Shown in pieces: positions 18,399 through 27,673 of a stretch of DNA of 64,000 nt (position 1 is the stretch's first letter; the number at the start of each line of letters is the position of its first letter). The DNA comes from Paenibacillus graminis (GTDB lineage: Bacteria; Bacillota; Bacilli; Paenibacillales; Paenibacillaceae), in NCBI RefSeq assembly GCF_000758705.1, contig NZ_CP009287.1, positions 5,146,001-5,210,000 of the forward strand, written 5' to 3'. Under the pieces are notes generated by a model. The model ran no database searches, was not told the DNA's origin, and saw only the letters and a program-made list of their open reading frames with translations. The position numbers were made by a program, and so were the translations under genes.

Positions 18399-19436
18399 TC
18401 ACCCTCTCTGCTTTACGATACTAATAAGTTCTTCCTCTAATTCTCTAGCAGCTTCGGTGATCTGCTCAACTTTTTTTCCTATATCCTCGGAGTTAGTTAC
18501 ATTTCTAATAATCGCCACTCTCCTTATTTCATTATGCAGCTCTTCTAGAAAGCTTGATGTGCGCGCATCTAAACCTTCGTAATCAAATGACACAATTGGC
18601 ATCGGAGTTTCATTTAATTCAACCAACCCATGTATTGATGAATACTTCGCTAAATTAATGAGTGCATCATCTCGGCTTACTAGTTTAGGTCTAACCATAC
18701 CCCAATCATCTCTTAAATAATTTAGCTGCAATAACCTTAAAAAGAATAGATCCCAACAAGAAGTCAAGATCGCACCTAGCGGATCTTTTGAACCAAATTT
18801 CAGTAAACTCTGTACAATATCATTCTGTTTAGAATTACCCAAGAAATAATGGACTGCTAAAGAAAACTCTACAGCATGAAAAATGCCAACTCTATAGTTT
18901 ATAAAGTCAGTAAACTCTCGAAAAAGCTTGAACTTATCAACCTTACTTTTTTTGTAATTCATTAAATGGATTTTCAATATTATTGCGTAACTACCAACTA
19001 ACATTGGATTCGACTTCAAATGAGGAATTAATGTCTCCGTAAAAGTAATCTTTTCTCTTATAACAAAATCACTATACGGAATTCCGTTTGACTGACTATG
19101 AATGATTATTTTTTCTTTATTCCAAGAGTTAATGTCAGTTATTGCTAGCTCCATTCTTTTAAGTTGAGGATGATTTAACATACCTAGCGATCTGTCCCAG
19201 CATGCCTCCTGTATAGCGAATCCTGGAACCCTATCTTTATTGATAGTTTCTAATAAGAAATGAGTTATCGCAGCATTCACTTCACTTTTTAATCTGTGAG
19301 GATTGTAATAAAATCGCTCAAGCATGATGGCTGTTTGAGTGTCGAGAATTAATGATTCCGCTTCATAATCCTTATTTGGAAACACTCCGATGTAACAAAA
19401 ATAATTATATTTGTCGTAATTAATATTATCGCTCAT
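18399..19436 (-). CDS. Unrecognised protein downstream of Gabija-like pair
   Basis: 345 residues, soluble, mixed alpha/beta, without transmembrane segments or a motif I can name. Visible features are VSFDYEGLDARTSSFLEELH near residue 285 and a helical C-terminus (VEQITEAARELEEELISIV). It starts 33 bases after the helicase gene on the same strand, with AAAGGGTGG before the ATG, so it is probably co-transcribed with that pair. The canonical Gabija system has two genes, so this may be an accessory subunit or an independent gene. It is low in GC like its neighbours. Confidence 0.7.
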   Translation of the reverse strand: MSDNINYDKYNYFCYIGVFPNKDYEAESLILDTQTAIMLERFYYNPHRLKSEVNAAITHFLLETINKDRVPGFAIQEACWDRSLGMLNHPQLKRMELAITDINSWNKEKIIIHSQSNGIPYSDFVIREKITFTETLIPHLKSNPMLVGSYAIILKIHLMNYKKSKVDKFKLFREFTDFINYRVGIFHAVEFSLAVHYFLGNSKQNDIVQSLLKFGSKDPLGAILTSCWDLFFLRLLQLNYLRDDWGMVRPKLVSRDDALINLAKYSSIHGLVELNETPMPIVSFDYEGLDARTSSFLEELHNEIRRVAIIRNVTNSEDIGKKVEQITEAARELEEELISIVKQRG

Positions 19437-19469
19437 TTTTCCCACCCTTTCAGAAATATAGATGTATAC

Positions 19470-21431
19470 CTATATGTCCTTTAAAGTAATTCTTTTAAAA
19501 CCATAAGATTCAACTTCAATTTTTTCTTGTTTCTTTAAAGTTGGAACTGCCCAAACCAATGAATATTTAGCTCTTGTATTAGCAACATAACCTATTCTTC
19601 CTGATTCCAGCTCTTTTTCGAGCCAATGTTTCCAATGACCGCCGCCGCTGTTTCCTGAGTTTCGACGGCTTGAGACGACCATTACGCTCTCAAAGTCTTT
19701 ACCTTTAGCCGAATGAATGGTATTTATCGGTACCATATTTGAATTGTCTTTTGAATTGAAAATAACAATTTTATTCTTTGCTGAACCAGATGGGGTTCTT
19801 AATTTTGGTAAGGTATTAAAGTCCCTCTTCTCTATATCAAAATCAGCTAGTGACTGATAAGCCTTTTCTATCATTGTCAAAAAGCAAGCATTAAAGTTCT
19901 TATACCAAATGGAATATTCAATATCTCCAACATTAATTAAACGATCGTTTGCTAAACATCCTTCTAAGAAATTTTTCAAAAAAATTCTCCACTGAAATGC
20001 AGATTCGATTGCATTTGGACAAAAATAATTCTTTTTGGTCTTAGATCCTCCAAACCACTTTTGCATCTGTTTACCCGCAAGTTCCAATGCTAACATCTGT
20101 GATGTTGGAGTATTCTGCAGCCAAAGTTGTAAAGCATCTAATAATAGATGCTTGCTTTCCGTTTGATTTGTCTCTAGTTCTTGTTTTAAATTTTGTTGTC
20201 TCACCAAAATAGCCGATTTTTCATAAGATATATTTACTCCAATTAAAAATTTCTGGTATTGTTCTGTTACTACTGATAAATCGTTGTACTCCAGATAACT
20301 AATACTTTTTTCTCCTACCTTATCAATCCCAAGACCACGGATAGGTAAAGTTATGCCTAACAATCTATTTGAAAGCTCAACTATTGGATGGCAGCTTCTA
20401 AAATTGTCTGTCAAACGATATTTATCAAAATCAGATAGAAATGCTTTTGTTATTTCAGGGTTGGCATTTTTAAACTCATATATAGATTGGTTAAGATCTC
20501 CTATGAAATGAAGAACTGTACCAGCCTTTTTAAACTCATTGAGAATGTTCATCTCAACCCATGATAAATCCTGACATTCGTCAACTAATATAATTGGGAA
20601 GCGAGAAGCAAGGAGTTCAGTTAGTTTCGAATCCCTCTTCAAGATTCTAAGTGCTATATTATTTATATCTTCAAAATTAGCAAAACCATCTTCAAAAAAG
20701 CTATTTTTCACTTTAGCTATCTGCTCTTTTATGTACTCAAATCCTAATGCTGTCTTATTCCCCGACTTCTCTCTATAATCATTAACAAATTTTTGAAAAT
20801 CAGATGAGTTATAAAACTCCTTAAGTGGAGTTTTTTTAGTCTCTGATTGATATAAAATAACATCATTAATTTTATTATCAAAATAAATTTGATTCGCAAA
20901 TAATTCATGATGACCTGCATTATTATTTATATAGGGTATTTTATATTTTTTTAACCAATGATTATCAAACACTTCTAAATTTTTATCTACCAACCTGTAT
21001 GATTTGTCCCCATCTCGGTTCTTATGCTTAAAGAATTTGTAGCCAAAATTTTGTGAAATAAAACCATGTATGAAAGCTGATAATGTACCAATGTAATGAG
21101 GGAACATTGAGCTTAAACCTGAAAATCTTTCAACCCGCTCCTTTATGGTATCTGTAGCTTCATTGGTGAACGTGAGTACAGCAATTCCTTTGTTCTTAAA
21201 ATTCCATTTACTAATTTCATACGCGGTTTTCATTCCAACAACTTCTGTCTTTCCGCTTCCTGCACAAGCTTCTAAGAATACATTTTTATTAATAGGAGAA
21301 AGAACATATTCTAGTTGTTGCTCTGTCTTTTCTCTTACTTTATCTTGAATTATTAATGAATAACTTTCTGTTTTCTTATTATTTTTGCACAAAGTATTTA
21401 TAATTTCATGCTCCATTTCTAGCTTATCCAT
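19470..21431 (-). CDS. gajB: UvrD/Rep-type SF1 helicase, GajB-like
   Basis: 653 residues. The helicase motifs are in order: FLEACAGSGKTEV (Walker A, about residue 50), VLTFTNEATDTI (Ia), ILVDECQDLSWVE (motif II), FIGDLNQSIYEFK (III), LTDNFRSCHPIV (IV), NTIHSAKGKDFESVMVV (V) and VANTRAKYSLVW (VI). It overlaps the OLD-type nuclease gene upstream by 8 bases. In Gabija, GajA is the OLD nuclease and GajB a UvrD-like protein that senses nucleotide depletion or DNA ends. This protein is longer than the roughly 500-residue reference GajB, so the system may be a Gabija variant. Confidence 0.75.
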   Translation of the reverse strand: MDKLEMEHEIINTLCKNNKKTESYSLIIQDKVREKTEQQLEYVLSPINKNVFLEACAGSGKTEVVGMKTAYEISKWNFKNKGIAVLTFTNEATDTIKERVERFSGLSSMFPHYIGTLSAFIHGFISQNFGYKFFKHKNRDGDKSYRLVDKNLEVFDNHWLKKYKIPYINNNAGHHELFANQIYFDNKINDVILYQSETKKTPLKEFYNSSDFQKFVNDYREKSGNKTALGFEYIKEQIAKVKNSFFEDGFANFEDINNIALRILKRDSKLTELLASRFPIILVDECQDLSWVEMNILNEFKKAGTVLHFIGDLNQSIYEFKNANPEITKAFLSDFDKYRLTDNFRSCHPIVELSNRLLGITLPIRGLGIDKVGEKSISYLEYNDLSVVTEQYQKFLIGVNISYEKSAILVRQQNLKQELETNQTESKHLLLDALQLWLQNTPTSQMLALELAGKQMQKWFGGSKTKKNYFCPNAIESAFQWRIFLKNFLEGCLANDRLINVGDIEYSIWYKNFNACFLTMIEKAYQSLADFDIEKRDFNTLPKLRTPSGSAKNKIVIFNSKDNSNMVPINTIHSAKGKDFESVMVVSSRRNSGNSGGGHWKHWLEKELESGRIGYVANTRAKYSLVWAVPTLKKQEKIEVESYGFKRITLKDI

Positions 21432-23421
21432 CTATTTTAATACCCCCGATTGCCCAATTAATTGCCTTTTTTATATACTCTGGAACTGTAATTAGGCTGC
21501 TAATTTCGGAATAAACTTCAGTAAGGTTCGACTTGGAAGCATTTATATTGCCCATATGACTTCTTATTTGCTCTTCTAAATAATCAGCTAACTTCTGTGC
21601 AAAGACACCTTTGCCAACTTCATCAGCATCAATATGTGTAAAAATAAATTCAGCATCATTTCTTAATAACTCTTCATTATCAAAATACTGATTATTCCTT
21701 GTAATAATAGTTTTACAGTTTGCCTTAACAGATCCATCTTTTGACCATAAATCGTGGAGAACTTCAGCCAATTGGCGAGTGTTTTCTTCAATTGCCAGGT
21801 CATACTCAAATGTTTTTAAAGGAGAACGATATAATCGGCCCCACTTACTCATATTAATTTCATCTATTAATTGCAAAGCGATATTTGCTCCAATAGGTGC
21901 TTCACTTGGAAGGGGATAAACATCCTCTGCCGTAGTTACCGGATCACCATTTTTATCACTCTTCATAACTCCATTTTTATCATATACAATTACCTTGATC
22001 TTTGGCGGATCATTATCAGTGATTCCAGCACAATATATTGGTATATGCGCTTGGCTTGTAGCTTCTTTGAAATTTGAAAAAAGTCTCATAAAATGTTTAA
22101 AGTTAATACCATTAATATTCACCACTGATACTCCAGCCTCTTCCAAGGAATTAGGTAACATATTATTGATACCACCATTTAGAGCATTTTTATTATGCTC
22201 TGCTAATACTATCTTCGCGAACGTAGGAAGAAGCATCGCTTCACTTATTCCCTCTACAAGGATGACTCCCTTGGAAAATAGTAAAGTCGATTTCGTCACG
22301 TCTAGCCATCTATTAATATAACTTTTACTTTCTCCTAGATTGATGTACTTTAATACAGTTGCTATGATTCTATCATCTTTATAAGCAACATGAATTAAAT
22401 TGTCAGTATCAACGGAAGAAGCTAGGACCGGAGAATGTGTTGTAATTACAACCTGTAAATTTTCAAGTTTTCGAGTAAGCTCTTCCAAATATTTAATAAA
22501 TTTAACTTGAAGCTGTGGATGAAGATGCGCTTCCGGCTCCTCTATAAGTAATACTGTCATCATATTATTGTCTTTTAGCAGCTCAAGCTCCGCAAAAACA
22601 GTGGCTATGTATAACAAATTATTGTATCCCAAACTGTTGATTGCGATATCCCTAAATTTTTCAGGATTGTTTTCCTTGATTCCCGGAAAGAAAACCATTT
22701 TTATGCTCTCTACAATTTTATTAAAGGTTGTTTCAGCAAACTGCAAGTTAATACTTTGTCCAAGTCTTTGACCTAATGTTTCTTCTAATTTGGTATTAAT
22801 ATTCTTCTTAGCCTCTTCAATCTCATTATATTTCTTATCGGCATTACTTGTTATTTGCTCATTAAAGCCTTTGACACTCCTTACAAGTTCATCTTTATTA
22901 TCACCATATTGTTTTTTTAATAATTGTGCCAACCTTGATCTTTTTCCATTAACTAGCTTTTCCTCAGCATCTCGAAGCGGAGGAAGGTATATGCAGTCAA
23001 TACAATCAAATGTCTCCTCTTCAAAAATGCTTGATTTTGAAGCGCCACCCCATATTTCTTTTTTATAGTATCCTTTTCTGTTCGGATTGGCGCTAACTTC
23101 AAAATGTAGTTGTGCGTTAAAATCAGCATCACACCATGATAGAAAAGTAACTTGTTCGTCCGAATTGAGGGATTCGATTTTTAGGTCAATTCTAATTTCA
23201 GGAGCTGAGAAGTCTTTGTCTAATGAAACATAAAAATCATCCTCATCAATATTCAAATATGAGAACTCATTTTCTCGTAAGATGAGCCGTAGAGCATTTA
23301 TGATTGTGGTCTTTCCTGAGCCGTTTTCTCCAACTAGAATATTGAGCCCTTTTTGTAATTTAATAACCGACTTACTCTTTGAATTTTTATAACCTGTAAC
23401 ATCTAAGTTAGATATGTACAT
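21424..23421 (-). CDS. gajA: OLD-family ATPase-TOPRIM nuclease, GajA-like
   Basis: 665 residues. The ATPase half shows LVGENGSGKTTIINALRLIL (Walker A, about residues 30-50), VLLIEEPEAHLHPQLQVKF (Walker B with D-loop) and VVITTHSPVLASSV (H-loop). The C-terminal half is a TOPRIM domain: GVILVEGISEAMLLPTFAKI (the catalytic Glu) and an Asp-rich segment (AGITDNDPP). This is the layout of class 2 OLD nucleases and of GajA, which nicks or cuts phage DNA. AGGAGA precedes the ATG at 23421. It is translationally coupled to the helicase gene by overlap. Confidence 0.8.
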   Translation of the reverse strand: MYISNLDVTGYKNSKSKSVIKLQKGLNILVGENGSGKTTIINALRLILRENEFSYLNIDEDDFYVSLDKDFSAPEIRIDLKIESLNSDEQVTFLSWCDADFNAQLHFEVSANPNRKGYYKKEIWGGASKSSIFEEETFDCIDCIYLPPLRDAEEKLVNGKRSRLAQLLKKQYGDNKDELVRSVKGFNEQITSNADKKYNEIEEAKKNINTKLEETLGQRLGQSINLQFAETTFNKIVESIKMVFFPGIKENNPEKFRDIAINSLGYNNLLYIATVFAELELLKDNNMMTVLLIEEPEAHLHPQLQVKFIKYLEELTRKLENLQVVITTHSPVLASSVDTDNLIHVAYKDDRIIATVLKYINLGESKSYINRWLDVTKSTLLFSKGVILVEGISEAMLLPTFAKIVLAEHNKNALNGGINNMLPNSLEEAGVSVVNINGINFKHFMRLFSNFKEATSQAHIPIYCAGITDNDPPKIKVIVYDKNGVMKSDKNGDPVTTAEDVYPLPSEAPIGANIALQLIDEINMSKWGRLYRSPLKTFEYDLAIEENTRQLAEVLHDLWSKDGSVKANCKTIITRNNQYFDNEELLRNDAEFIFTHIDADEVGKGVFAQKLADYLEEQIRSHMGNINASKSNLTEVYSEISSLITVPEYIKKAINWAIGGIKIDG

Positions 23422-23637
23422 GTATGATGTCTCCTATCTATTCAATTACAACATCTTTCCATTCTAAATATACTTACTTAACTTAATTCGACAATAATCC
23501 TCAGTGCCCTTCCAAAACACTCCGAAAATATTACATTAACCTCCAAAACCTATATGCATATTTTGAACAAACAATATTGAATAAAAATCTCATAGGTTGT
23601 TTAAGAATCAAAGATTCTTGACGCCATAAAGTCAATT
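23422..23637. promoter_or_regulatory. Upstream region of the Gabija-like operon
   Basis: AT-rich non-coding interval that must hold the minus-strand promoter of the OLD/helicase/unknown unit. I see no clear repeat or operator in it. The interval ends at the terminator of the ABC-3C operon. Confidence 0.35.
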
Positions 23638-23668
23638 AAAAAGACGCTGCTCTAACGCAGCGCCTTTT
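23638..23668 (-). terminator. Terminator of the ABC-3C operon
   Basis: AAAAAGACGCTGC and GCAGCGCCTTTT form a stem with one mismatch around a six-base loop. On the minus strand it ends in TCTTTTTAATT, 54 bases past the ATPase stop. Confidence 0.65.
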
Positions 23669-23721
23669 GGGACTATTTTATGAATAACTAATAAATTAAT
23701 AAAACTTAAACAACATTTTTT

Positions 23722-25590
23722 TCAAATAGGCATAAATCCATACCGACCAACACCTTTAATTCTAGTAAAATGAATATAGTTCATTTGTATTTGCAAATCC
23801 TTATATGGCTCTACATTCTCCAAAATAATAATTTGGTAATTACCTTCCAACAGAGATAAATCTTTAAAAAATGCTTGTTTCATATCATTCGAGATATCTT
23901 CATTTTTTTCCATAACTGAATCATTCATATTTGTTCCTTTATAAGTAGTTAAAGGTGTATCTAGTATAACTAAACCAGGATGCTTTCGTTCGTTTTTTCT
24001 TGAGTATTTCATCAATCCAATTGAGAATGCTGCATTTAAAATTGCACGATAACCTTTACCATGATTTTTTCTTTGTTTACCCGAAACAACAATATCATTT
24101 TCACTTGGGTTGAAGCATACATCATCCAGATCCGGGTAACTCCAAGCTTCTAGTAATCCCCTTACTTCGTCTGCTAAACTACTATAAATATCATCGCTTA
24201 TTTCACTAGTAAATTTCAATTTAATATTTTTTTTGTTTAATTCTTTCTGAATACCAAAACTTGTTTGCCAATAATCAGAAATCTGTCTCTCGTTTATTTC
24301 GATTTCATAAAAAAGTCTTTTCTGCTCAAATAAAACTTTTAATTGTTCCTTAGCAACTATCGAAATAGGTTTCAATTCACTTTGAATTTGAGACTCGATG
24401 TTGTCAATTTGAAGTCTTATTTGATTAGTCTCAATTTGCTTTTCTTGCAACTCTTTTTTTAGTATAACAACCGTTTCATTAAGATCTATTAATTGATTAT
24501 TAATTTTAGTCGTTTCTTCTTCGCATGCCTGTACCAAATTATCGAATTGAGTAGAATGATGATTTCCCATAAAATGAAATGATTCTGAATTGATTAATTG
24601 ATTGCAAATCGGACAATTCGCATCATGCAGTTGTGAAATATAATGATTCCCTTCAATTATGAACTCTAAACGTTCCAAATCGGAAGAATAACTTTTATTT
24701 AACAAAAAGAACCTTTCAAGTAACTCATTTAGGAAAAGCAGTCGAGAATTTATTAGTTGTTCTTGCTCCCACAATTCCTTTCTCTTGAGCATTTTCTCAT
24801 TTATTAATCTACTGTTATTTTCTAGTTGTTCAGATAAACTATCAATTTGAACTTCTAAATCGACAGGGTCATTAATAGCCAAAAAATTCTTCTTCACCTT
24901 TACTACATTCTTTAACTCATCGATCATACTTTTAACTAATTCCATTTTTCCTTCTAGTCGTGTTCTAAGTATTTTAGGATCTTCTATTTCAGCCCCACCA
25001 CTGTCATCGTTACCAGTAATTATTGTTTTGAACGCCGAAACCTCTGAAGGTTGCTCATTTCTCCTACCCGATAACAGAGGAGATATCTTAGAAATAATTT
25101 TCTCTTCATTTATCATAAATAATCTAACGAAATTACGAAAAGAGAACGATATTTTTTCTCCACGTGAATTTTTCCGAATTTTTAAATCAGCAATGTTGTT
25201 TAACGAAAGTAAGTAAGTTGATATATTTTTTTTATTTTTAGCATCATGTTTCCCTTGTAACTCAACAAAATCCTGAAAAAAATGAATTTCGTCAATACTC
25301 ATTTCGTATGCTTCAAACTTTGACTCACCAATAATCCGCTTCAATGTTCTTTTTCCGCCCACGTACAACTGCAACTCTAGAAATATAGTTGTATATCCAT
25401 TGTTCTCCTTAAAGTCAGGGAGATCATCTGTACCACCAAACATATAGTTGATACATTCAAATATAAATGTCTTTCCAGTATCAGATGGGCCTGATATAAC
25501 ATTAAGTCCCTTATTCAAAGTAATGCTAGCATCTTTTTTATTGAAGCCAGTAAGCCTCAGTTCAGTAATATAAAATCCTTCCTGCAACAC
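23722..25590 (-). CDS. SMC/RecN-like ATPase of an ABC-three-component system
   Basis: 622 residues. Walker A is VISGPSDTGKTFIFECINYM near the N-terminus. Two coiled-coil arms flank a zinc-hook motif NCPICNQL at about residue 330. The Walker B region is GLVILDTPLTTYKGT near residue 555. This is the architecture of the ABC ATPases of ABC-3C conflict systems. The GTG start is preceded by AGGGGGA. The gene is last in a three-gene operon, 3 bases after the middle component. The ATPase probably senses invading or damaged DNA and licenses the nuclease; this is inferred from the family. Confidence 0.78.
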   Translation of the reverse strand: MLQEGFYITELRLTGFNKKDASITLNKGLNVISGPSDTGKTFIFECINYMFGGTDDLPDFKENNGYTTIFLELQLYVGGKRTLKRIIGESKFEAYEMSIDEIHFFQDFVELQGKHDAKNKKNISTYLLSLNNIADLKIRKNSRGEKISFSFRNFVRLFMINEEKIISKISPLLSGRRNEQPSEVSAFKTIITGNDDSGGAEIEDPKILRTRLEGKMELVKSMIDELKNVVKVKKNFLAINDPVDLEVQIDSLSEQLENNSRLINEKMLKRKELWEQEQLINSRLLFLNELLERFFLLNKSYSSDLERLEFIIEGNHYISQLHDANCPICNQLINSESFHFMGNHHSTQFDNLVQACEEETTKINNQLIDLNETVVILKKELQEKQIETNQIRLQIDNIESQIQSELKPISIVAKEQLKVLFEQKRLFYEIEINERQISDYWQTSFGIQKELNKKNIKLKFTSEISDDIYSSLADEVRGLLEAWSYPDLDDVCFNPSENDIVVSGKQRKNHGKGYRAILNAAFSIGLMKYSRKNERKHPGLVILDTPLTTYKGTNMNDSVMEKNEDISNDMKQAFFKDLSLLEGNYQIIILENVEPYKDLQIQMNYIHFTRIKGVGRYGFMPI

Positions 25591-25593
25591 GAA

Positions 25594-26094
25594 TCAATTC
25601 CCCCTGAACAATGATTCCTTATTAAACTCTCCACCCCACCGATCTAAGTTATCGGTCATATATTTCTTCAATTCATCCTTCGTATATGTAGAAAATTTCA
25701 TAGCCATTATTTTTGCATTTTCGCGTAATTGAAGCAAATATTGAGATTCAAAATGGTCTAAAAAAGGTGTACAATACGTTGAAGCTTTAAAAAATATTCC
25801 ACTTGCTTCATACTCAACTTCAACTAGCTTTTTAGAAATCATTAAGAGTAGTCCTTCGTTTACAAGATCTCTCTTTACCAATATCTCACCAGAGCGGTGA
25901 GGGGTGGGTGGGTGTAAACTCTCATATTCTGTTTCGACATCTCCATAATGTATTACTAAATAATCAAAATAAATCAATCTCTGTAAATCAATTTTCTGAT
26001 CTTTCAGTTCATCTAAAATCACAATGCATCGTAATCCAATTTCTAATGGAGTATTAAATAATAAAGTTTCACTTGAAAGAGAAGTTTGATTCAT
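25594..26094 (-). CDS. ABC-three-component system middle component
   Basis: 166 residues. The signature order of ABC-3C middle components is present: LFNTPLEIGLRCIVILDEL, then LIYFDYLVIHYGDV, then SLHPPTPHRSGEILVKRDLV and a winged-helix-like C-terminal half. Middle components adapt the ATPase to the effector. The start at 26094 was chosen because it gives an ATGA overlap with the stop of the nuclease gene; a slightly longer frame exists. Confidence 0.8.
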   Translation of the reverse strand: MNQTSLSSETLLFNTPLEIGLRCIVILDELKDQKIDLQRLIYFDYLVIHYGDVETEYESLHPPTPHRSGEILVKRDLVNEGLLLMISKKLVEVEYEASGIFFKASTYCTPFLDHFESQYLLQLRENAKIMAMKFSTYTKDELKKYMTDNLDRWGGEFNKESLFRGN

Positions 26095-27188
26095 GATTTC
26101 ACCCAACTTATCCTATCCTTATTTGCCAATTGATGACATATCCCACCCCGATCACCAAGCAAAAGATATTTTATTAATATATTACTTGTCAATTGAAGGT
26201 TATTGACCAGTTTTATAGTTTCTAAAACACATATATAGCCATTTGGATGTATAGCTTCTACAATATCAATTATTCCGTCGTATACCTCATCTTGTAATTT
26301 TTCAAAGGGCTCATCATGAGGAAGTTCGTCTCTTGCAAATCTTCTCAAAGACTCAGCTTTATAAAAATATTCTCGTTGTCTATTAAAATGAGAGAATAAA
26401 GAAATGTCGTGTGTAGATAGTGTAGATGAATCTAATATTGTCTGGTTAAGTTGCTCTGAATATGCTTCAAATAATTTTTTTACGTACTTAACTTCATTCA
26501 ATTGTATTTCTTGTTCTGGTTTCTCAGGTCTAGGCCTTGGCTTAGTTAAGCCTCCACCAAATCTGTATTTAAAAAAGGGGGTTGCACTATATTGCTCAAG
26601 AAAATCCTGTGGGGGACAAAATGTAACAATTGAAAAATCAAAATTTTTAACATAATCCAAAAATTCTCCTGATAGCTCGATTACTTCAGTCTTTGTTATT
26701 TTGTTTTTACATTTATCATTCCACTGATTAATCAGTTGTTCTTTCAACATTTCTGGATTACCGATCAATTCAGCAAATGCAGCGCCCACACCTTGAGGGG
26801 ATACGAAAGTATATTTTCTCGGAATTGAATAAGCATTTATAAAAGTGTAATGACACAATTTCCCCATTTCCAACCAAATGTCACTTGGATACAGTTGATG
26901 ATCATAGTGTTTACACTGATAATTATCCCACTGAATAACTAGATTATCTTGTTTAATTTCTGCAATTACATCCCTGCCTTTATCACCCGCTGCCCCAATG
27001 CGATAGACCAAATCATATTCTGTTTTTAAGAAGCCATTCACCCATTCGCAGATAACATCTTCAAACTGCTCAGCAGAAAAGAGTTTCAGTCTATCTATGG
27101 GGGGTACAGGCACTCCAAATAAAACATCGTAATCATTTGGTGGTGGCGGTAATTCTATTTCTACTAGCGTTTCAGCCTGGATTTGCAT
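26091..27188 (-). CDS. ABC-3C effector with N-terminal PD-(D/E)XK-like nuclease domain
   Basis: 365 residues. Residues 40-110 look like a restriction-endonuclease-fold core: FEDVICEWVNGFL, then GAAGDKGRDVIAEI (catalytic Asp), then WDNYQCKHYDHQL (a QxK-type motif). The C-terminal half carries the ABC-3C interaction region, with ELPHDEPFEKLQDEVYDGII. It is the first gene of the operon and is coupled to the middle component. Cleavage of foreign or own DNA as an abortive response is the expected role; the substrate is not known. AAGGGTGAT precedes the ATG at 27188. Confidence 0.75.
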   Translation of the reverse strand: MQIQAETLVEIELPPPPNDYDVLFGVPVPPIDRLKLFSAEQFEDVICEWVNGFLKTEYDLVYRIGAAGDKGRDVIAEIKQDNLVIQWDNYQCKHYDHQLYPSDIWLEMGKLCHYTFINAYSIPRKYTFVSPQGVGAAFAELIGNPEMLKEQLINQWNDKCKNKITKTEVIELSGEFLDYVKNFDFSIVTFCPPQDFLEQYSATPFFKYRFGGGLTKPRPRPEKPEQEIQLNEVKYVKKLFEAYSEQLNQTILDSSTLSTHDISLFSHFNRQREYFYKAESLRRFARDELPHDEPFEKLQDEVYDGIIDIVEAIHPNGYICVLETIKLVNNLQLTSNILIKYLLLGDRGGICHQLANKDRISWVKS

Positions 27189-27430
27189 ACTATCACCCTT
27201 GTTTAATAATGGCAATAATTTCGATATTCATTACTATTCTCACATGATACCTTAGAGAATGTTTAACCCCTTACAATGGATACAGTTTTCTAAAACAATA
27301 TTCGATATAATTTTCACATTCCCTTCCAAACATATGTACTATATTACAAAATCATACACAACCATCTGTTTTTCGCATTACTATAACTTAAAAATTTGAG
27401 TTCACATAAAACAATGTATAAAGAAATATC

Positions 27431-27462
27431 AGCCACATTCGACTAAAACGAATGTGGCTTTT
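27431..27462. terminator. Terminator separating defence block 1 from the mobilisation genes
   Basis: AGCCACATTCG pairs perfectly with CGAATGTGGCT around a seven-base loop and is followed by TTTT on the plus strand. A-rich sequence on the other side is weaker, so it probably stops plus-strand read-through. The 27189-27430 interval before it is AT-rich and must hold the ABC-3C promoter; I see no other feature in it. Confidence 0.65.
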
Positions 27463-27493
27463 CACTATCCCTTTCAGGAGGAGTTGCAAAATA

Positions 27494-27577
27494 ATGGTTT
27501 TTCAATTTTGTTATCATTGGATCTGTCTATATTCTTCCCACTATCCAAGAGGCCCACCTTTGGCCTCTTGGGAGTGA
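27494..27577 (+). CDS. Possible 27-codon leader peptide
   Basis: A short frame beginning MVFQFCYHW with AGGAGG 12 bases upstream, a long spacing. Its 3' half overlaps the first hairpin of the oriT-like region, so translation could affect folding. It may be fortuitous. Confidence 0.2.
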   Translation: MVFQFCYHWICLYSSHYPRGPPLASWE

Positions 27578-27640
27578 TCTAAAGGCAGGAATAGCCAAAT
27601 GCCATTTGGCGAAGAAACCGCGTGGAAGCAGAGCTTCCAC
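27545..27640. other. oriT-like region with three perfect inverted repeats
   Basis: Three perfect dyads lie just before the mobilisation genes. CCAAGAGGCC/GGCCTCTTGG has loop CACCTTT (27545-27571). GCCAAATG/CATTTGGC shares one central base (27594-27610). GTGGAAGC/GCTTCCAC has loop AGA (27622-27640). Origins of transfer usually sit upstream of the relaxase and accessory genes and are rich in such dyads. The nic site is not assigned. Confidence 0.55.
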
Positions 27641-27673
27641 CGACATTTCTTGTTGTTTTCTCCCGGCTATCAA

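Noticed and set aside
18370..27430. CRISPR array or cas genes in the defence block
   Set aside because: No regularly spaced repeats and no Cas-like proteins were seen; the genes are ATPases, helicases and nucleases of other systems.
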